Below are positions 5,502-8,697 of a DNA stretch of 8,697 nucleotides, piece after piece; the first letter of the stretch is position 1; each line of letters begins with the position of its first letter. The stretch lies in NCBI GenBank assembly GCA_964471535.1, contig CAYYHA010000183.1, positions 1 to 8,697 on the forward strand, in the 5' to 3' direction. This stretch comes from CAYYHA01 sp964471535 (GTDB taxonomy: Bacteria; Myxococcota; Myxococcia; SLRQ01). Under the pieces are notes generated by a model that saw only the letters and a program-made list of their open reading frames with translations, was not told where the DNA came from and made no database searches. The translations under genes and the position numbers were made by a program.

Positions 5502-7862
5502 CTACAACTTCAGCAGCACGCGAACCAGCCGCGCCTCGAAGGGGGTATCGCTCCCGCTTCTGAGAAAGCGGAGTCGGACCATCGTATCCACAGGGCCACG
5601 AATGCGCCGCACGATCTCCTCCAGCTCGAGGCCCGCCACGGGGACGCCATCGACGGCGAGGAGGCGGTCACCGGTGCGCACCCCACCTAGGAACGCGGGC
5701 CCCCCCTCCACCACCGAGAGGACGGTCACCCCCGCCTCGAGCCGGGCGATGGTCATCCCCACCCCACCGAAGTCCCGCGGCGCGTCGCTCCGGTGGTGGC
5801 CGAGGGGCAGCCGTCGCATGCGGATCTCGACGCCGCTTCGCCTGGCCCCAGGCTCGAGGTCGAGGGGAGCGCTCGCCCCGGAGAGACGGCCGCTGACGTA
5901 GGCGAGGATCCGATGGGTGCCCGGGGGGACGCCGCGCAGCGTGTAACGCCCGTCCGCGCCGCTTCGGGTACGAGGGAGGTCGAGGCCGCCGAAGACCGAG
6001 CCGCGGAGCCCTGCCAGCGAGATCGAAACTCGCGCCCCCCGCACCGGCTCTCCCTCCGGGCCGAGGACACGCCCCGACACCACGGCAGTCGCATCGAGTT
6101 CGATGCGCACCGGGCCGCCCTCCCCACCCTCGGGCACCCACACCGGGCCCGCTCGCCCGGTGGCATATCCCGGCGCCAGGGCCTTCACCCAGTAGTCGCC
6201 CGGAGGGAGGCCCTCGATGGCAAAGTCTCCGCTCTCGTCCACCACCGACACCCGGCGGTAGCCTCCCCTGCCGCTGCCTGGGCCGGGTGCCTTCGGCACG
6301 GTGACTACGGTGAACTCGACGAGGGGCTGCCCGTCGGAGTCGAGGACCTGACCGACCAGCCGCCCGACCGCTTGCAGCACCAGGTCCACCTCTTCGCCCG
6401 CCAGTGCACCCTCGTAGCGGGCCTCCCGCCCGTCGGGCGCGTGCGCGACCAGGGTCAGGGGCCGGCCCGGAGGCGCGGGAATCGAGAAGGCGCCCGAGCG
6501 GTCGGAGCGCGAGGCGCCACCGCGCGCCCCGCCCTGCGCGTGGGCCACCACAGGCACGCCCTCGACCGGCCTGCCCTGGGCGTCCAGCACCCGTCCGGTG
6601 ACGTAGCCGCCTTCCGAGAGGACCAGCGTGATCCGCGACTCCATGCCCCGGCTCACGACCGCCTCCCCTTCGGCCCGCTGCGGCGGCACCGCAGCCGGGT
6701 CGACCCCTTCCACGGCGACCGTGCCACTCGAGAGGCCAGACAGGAGCGCCTCGCCGTCGGCGCCGGTGGTCCCCGTCACCCAGGGGCCCTCCCTCGGGCC
6801 CGCCCGCACCGAGGCCCCGACCGCGGGCGTCCCGTCGGCGCGGAGCACCGCCACCCGCAGCGATCCGGCGGTGCGCAGGAGGATCTCCACCGGCCCCACC
6901 GCCTCGCCTGGCTCGACCACGACGTCGTCCACGACCCCAGCGGCGTAGCCCGGCTTGCGGGCGAGGAGCCGAAGGGTTCCCGACGCGACGGGCAGCGAGA
7001 AGCGACCGTCCGCATCGGTGCGGGTCTCGGCGGATGCGCGCCAGCTGCCCAACTCGTAGGCCTCGGCGACCACCACGGCACCGGGCACGGGAGGACCATG
7101 GGGGGCGCGCACCGACCCCTTGACCCGCCCGAGCGGCCGCAGGAAGAGTTCGATGCCCCGCACGTCGCGCCCGTCGGAGAGGTCCACGACCGAGTGGGCG
7201 GCTTCGTAGCCCTCGGCCGTGGCCCGAAGCTCGATCCGACCGCGGGGGAGACCCGTTACCTCGAACGCGCCTGACCGGTCGGTGACGCCCTCCCACAGCC
7301 CTTCCCACGCGCCCGAGGAGGCGGACAGGCGGGCGCCTACAAGCGGCGCCTGGGCCTGGGCATCGAGGACGCGGCCACGGAGGGTGAGGCCGCCCCCCAC
7401 CTTCAGCACCAGGCCTTCCAGCCGTTCGCCAGCCGCCAGCGGCACGCCCTCCAGGGGCTCGCTGCTCTGCCCCTTCCACTGCGCGAGGAGGCCCCAGGTG
7501 CCCTCGGCCAACCCGTCGACACAGTAGCGCCCCGCAGCATCGGCCTGGGTGGTCACCGTCTGCCCCAAAGAACGCGCGTTCACCAGCGCACCCACGGCTG
7601 GGCGCCCGCCGGGCGCCAGCACCTCTCCACAGAGGGTGCCCGTGGGGGTCGGCGCCGGCACCTCCGCCGGCCTCGGGGCCGCAGCCCGAGGCGGCCCGGG
7701 TGCCGGCCTGCCCGCCGGCTCGGGTGGCGCCGGCGCCTCGTCCACCCCGCGCTCGGCGTCGGACCGGGCCGGGGCGCGCCACCAAGCGGCAACGGCCGCA
7801 CCCAGGGCGAAGGCGCCGAGGCTACCCAGGAGAAGGCCGATGCGGAGGGACCGGGTGCGCAT
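5502..7862 (-). CDS. Seven-repeat carboxypeptidase-regulatory-like protein with C-terminal PDZ
   Basis: This 786-residue protein begins with MRTRSLRIGLLLGSLGAFAL and a hydrophobic stretch (about 8-28). That is a signal peptide or N-terminal membrane anchor with no lipobox Cys, so the rest should be outside the cytoplasm. An Ala/Pro-rich linker (about 30-74) leads into seven tandem beta-sandwich repeats of the CarboxypepD_reg type, at about 75-158, 159-245, 246-333, 334-418, 420-500, 501-592 and 593-688. Each shows a G.V.d..G.Pv.GA.V opening and an A.G.f.v.gLp.G.y.l.a...Gy middle, for example GRVLDAQGRPVEGVPVV (423-439) and GLPPGDYWVKALAPGYATG (551-569). Repeat 4 is the most divergent. A CtpA-type PDZ domain follows (about 698-784): GVGMTI (700-705), SVVEGGPAFLGGVRTGDRLL (716-735) and DGVPVAGLELEEIVRRIRGP (738-757). 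There is no peptidase domain. Such repeats are usually structural or adhesive; PDZ may bind protein C-termini. Start: ATG 7862, chosen over an upstream in-frame ATG at 7898 because it follows GAGG and puts the hydrophobic segment at the usual place. It is 10 bases after the upstream stop. Confidence 0.9.
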   Translation of the reverse strand: MRTRSLRIGLLLGSLGAFALGAAVAAWWRAPARSDAERGVDEAPAPPEPAGRPAPGPPRAAAPRPAEVPAPTPTGTLCGEVLAPGGRPAVGALVNARSLGQTVTTQADAAGRYCVDGLAEGTWGLLAQWKGQSSEPLEGVPLAAGERLEGLVLKVGGGLTLRGRVLDAQAQAPLVGARLSASSGAWEGLWEGVTDRSGAFEVTGLPRGRIELRATAEGYEAAHSVVDLSDGRDVRGIELFLRPLGRVKGSVRAPHGPPVPGAVVVAEAYELGSWRASAETRTDADGRFSLPVASGTLRLLARKPGYAAGVVDDVVVEPGEAVGPVEILLRTAGSLRVAVLRADGTPAVGASVRAGPREGPWVTGTTGADGEALLSGLSSGTVAVEGVDPAAVPPQRAEGEAVVSRGMESRITLVLSEGGYVTGRVLDAQGRPVEGVPVVAHAQGGARGGASRSDRSGAFSIPAPPGRPLTLVAHAPDGREARYEGALAGEEVDLVLQAVGRLVGQVLDSDGQPLVEFTVVTVPKAPGPGSGRGGYRRVSVVDESGDFAIEGLPPGDYWVKALAPGYATGRAGPVWVPEGGEGGPVRIELDATAVVSGRVLGPEGEPVRGARVSISLAGLRGSVFGGLDLPRTRSGADGRYTLRGVPPGTHRILAYVSGRLSGASAPLDLEPGARRSGVEIRMRRLPLGHHRSDAPRDFGGVGMTIARLEAGVTVLSVVEGGPAFLGGVRTGDRLLAVDGVPVAGLELEEIVRRIRGPVDTMVRLRFLRSGSDTPFEARLVRVLLKL

Positions 7863-7866
7863 GGCA

Positions 7867-7870
7867 CCTC
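7867..7870 (-). promoter_or_regulatory. Ribosome binding site of the repeat/PDZ gene
   Basis: On the minus strand GAGG lies four bases ahead of ATG 7862 and just past the stop of the coiled-coil gene. It decides the start against the ATG at 7898, which lies inside the upstream gene. Confidence 0.55.
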
Positions 7871-7872
7871 TA

Positions 7873-8697
7873 TCAACCGCCGCCGAAGAACTTTCCAATC
7901 CCGCCCCGCTTCTGCGACTCCGCCACCAGCCGTCGGATGCGTTCGGTCTTGTCGGAGATCTCCCGCTGCAACAGTTCGATGCGCCGATCCTTCTCGGCGA
8001 GGGCCTGCTTCAAGGCCTCGAGTGAGGCGGCCTCCGCCGGGCCCTCGCTCCCGCCCGCACCGGCACCACCGGCCGCATCGGCTGCGCCTTCCGGCGACGC
8101 CGCCTGCCCGCCCTGCACCGACGGCGCCCCTTCCGCCGCGCCGGGGCTCGCTTCGCCTCGCGCGCGCAGCGCCCCGAGCTGCGCTGCCTGTCTTTCGAGG
8201 CGCGCCCTCGCGCCTTCGAGCTCCAGGGCCAGGCGCGCCCGGGCGGCCTCGGCCTCCTGGAGCTGCCGGGCGAGCTCCGATGCCGCCGCCTCCTCGCTGC
8301 CGTTGGCTCGGGACGCCGCCTCCTCGAGCTGTTGCTGGAGCACGGCGACGCGCGCGGAGCGCTCCACCAGTGCCTGCTGCGCCTGCTCGAGCTCCCGGCG
8401 CTGCGCTGCCACCGTCTCCTCGAGCCGCGCCACCACCTCCTCCCGTTCCCGGAGGGCGCTTCGCAGCCGCTCGAACTCCTGCCGCAGCTCGCCGCGCCCG
8501 GCCTCGCGGGCCCGCTCCACCTCGAGACGCAGGCGATCGAGCGCGTCCTGCGCCTCCCGAAGCTGCGCCTCGCGCTCGCGGAGGCGCCCTTCCATCGCCT
8601 CCACCCGAGCGGCCTCCGCCTGCCGAGCCTCTTCCGCCGCACGGTGGCGCGCCTCGAGATCCTTCATGCGCGAGCGGAGCTCGGCGATCTCACGCCG
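7873..8697 (-). CDS. Coiled-coil protein (N-terminus off window)
   Basis: The C-terminal 274 residues are visible, and the frame stays open to the right edge. The ATG at 8667 is unlikely to be the true start because the ten residues before it (RREIAELRSR) continue the coiled coil. Most of the protein (to about residue 180) is rich in Glu, Arg, Ala, Leu and Gln in heptad-like order, for example REREAQLREAQDALDRLRL. A low-complexity Gly/Ala/Ser/Pro/Glu linker follows (about 181-225), then a second short coil (about 225-263, with EKDRRIELLQREISDKTERI). It ends in a glycine-rich tail, GGIGKFFGGG. No enzymatic domain or membrane segment is seen in the visible part. Products like this are usually structural or scaffold proteins; similarity searches would mainly hit other coiled coils, so homology claims are unsafe. 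It is the first gene of the leftward set visible here, and its promoter is outside the window. Confidence 0.85.
   Translation of the reverse strand, partial: RREIAELRSRMKDLEARHRAAEEARQAEAARVEAMEGRLREREAQLREAQDALDRLRLEVERAREAGRGELRQEFERLRSALREREEVVARLEETVAAQRRELEQAQQALVERSARVAVLQQQLEEAASRANGSEEAAASELARQLQEAEAARARLALELEGARARLERQAAQLGALRARGEASPGAAEGAPSVQGGQAASPEGAADAAGGAGAGGSEGPAEAASLEALKQALAEKDRRIELLQREISDKTERIRRLVAESQKRGGIGKFFGGG

Noticed and set aside
4562..5563. Plus-strand frame of 333 codons opposite the PerM-type gene
   Set aside because: Its His/Glu/Arg/Gln-rich product is the usual antisense image of a Leu/Val-rich membrane protein.
5668..7785. Overlapping minus-strand frame of 705 codons inside the repeat/PDZ gene
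   Set aside because: The product is almost wholly Arg/Gly/Ala/Pro, while the other frame gives seven clean repeats and a PDZ domain.

Overview
The window is very GC-rich, gene-dense bacterial DNA with almost no intergenic space. The gene types point to a myxobacterial or related 'deltaproteobacterial' lineage, or another high-GC Gram-negative: a eukaryote-type Ser/Thr kinase with a single membrane helix, a long chain of carboxypeptidase-regulatory-like repeats ending in a PDZ domain, and an orphan MutL-type ATPase. This lineage guess comes from gene style only. I see no rRNA, tRNA, CRISPR array, insertion sequence or phage gene.

Layout. (1) Positions 1-1173, minus strand: a Ser/Thr protein kinase whose C-terminus runs off the left edge. 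(2) Positions 1174-1270: a short divergent control region with a plausible promoter and a good Shine-Dalgarno for the rightward genes. (3) Positions 1271-4280, plus strand: a tightly coupled two-gene unit. The first gene encodes a 623-residue ATPase of the glutamate mutase MutL/GlmL family (ASKHA fold) with an extra C-terminal domain. The second encodes a 377-residue protein of unknown function that seems to contain barrel-sandwich (lipoyl-like) segments, a conserved middle domain and a KOW/SH3-like C-terminus. (4) Positions 4277-8697, minus strand: an apparent three-gene operon read from right to left. It encodes a coiled-coil protein (start off the right edge), a membrane-anchored protein with seven Ig-like carboxypeptidase-regulatory repeats plus PDZ, and an AI-2E/PerM-family membrane protein. 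The two convergent units meet at a shared CTAG, where the two stop codons overlap.

How the genes may work together. The MutL-like protein and its neighbour are coupled in translation and probably form one functional unit. MutL/GlmL proteins elsewhere sit beside adenosylcobalamin-dependent mutases, but no mutase subunit is encoded here. The pair is therefore the best candidate in the window for an undescribed system. The leftward operon looks like an envelope module (cytoplasmic or envelope coiled coil, extracytoplasmic repeat/PDZ protein, polytopic membrane protein), but its function cannot be derived from sequence alone. The kinase is divergent from the MutL pair and shares its upstream region, which is only weak evidence of a link.
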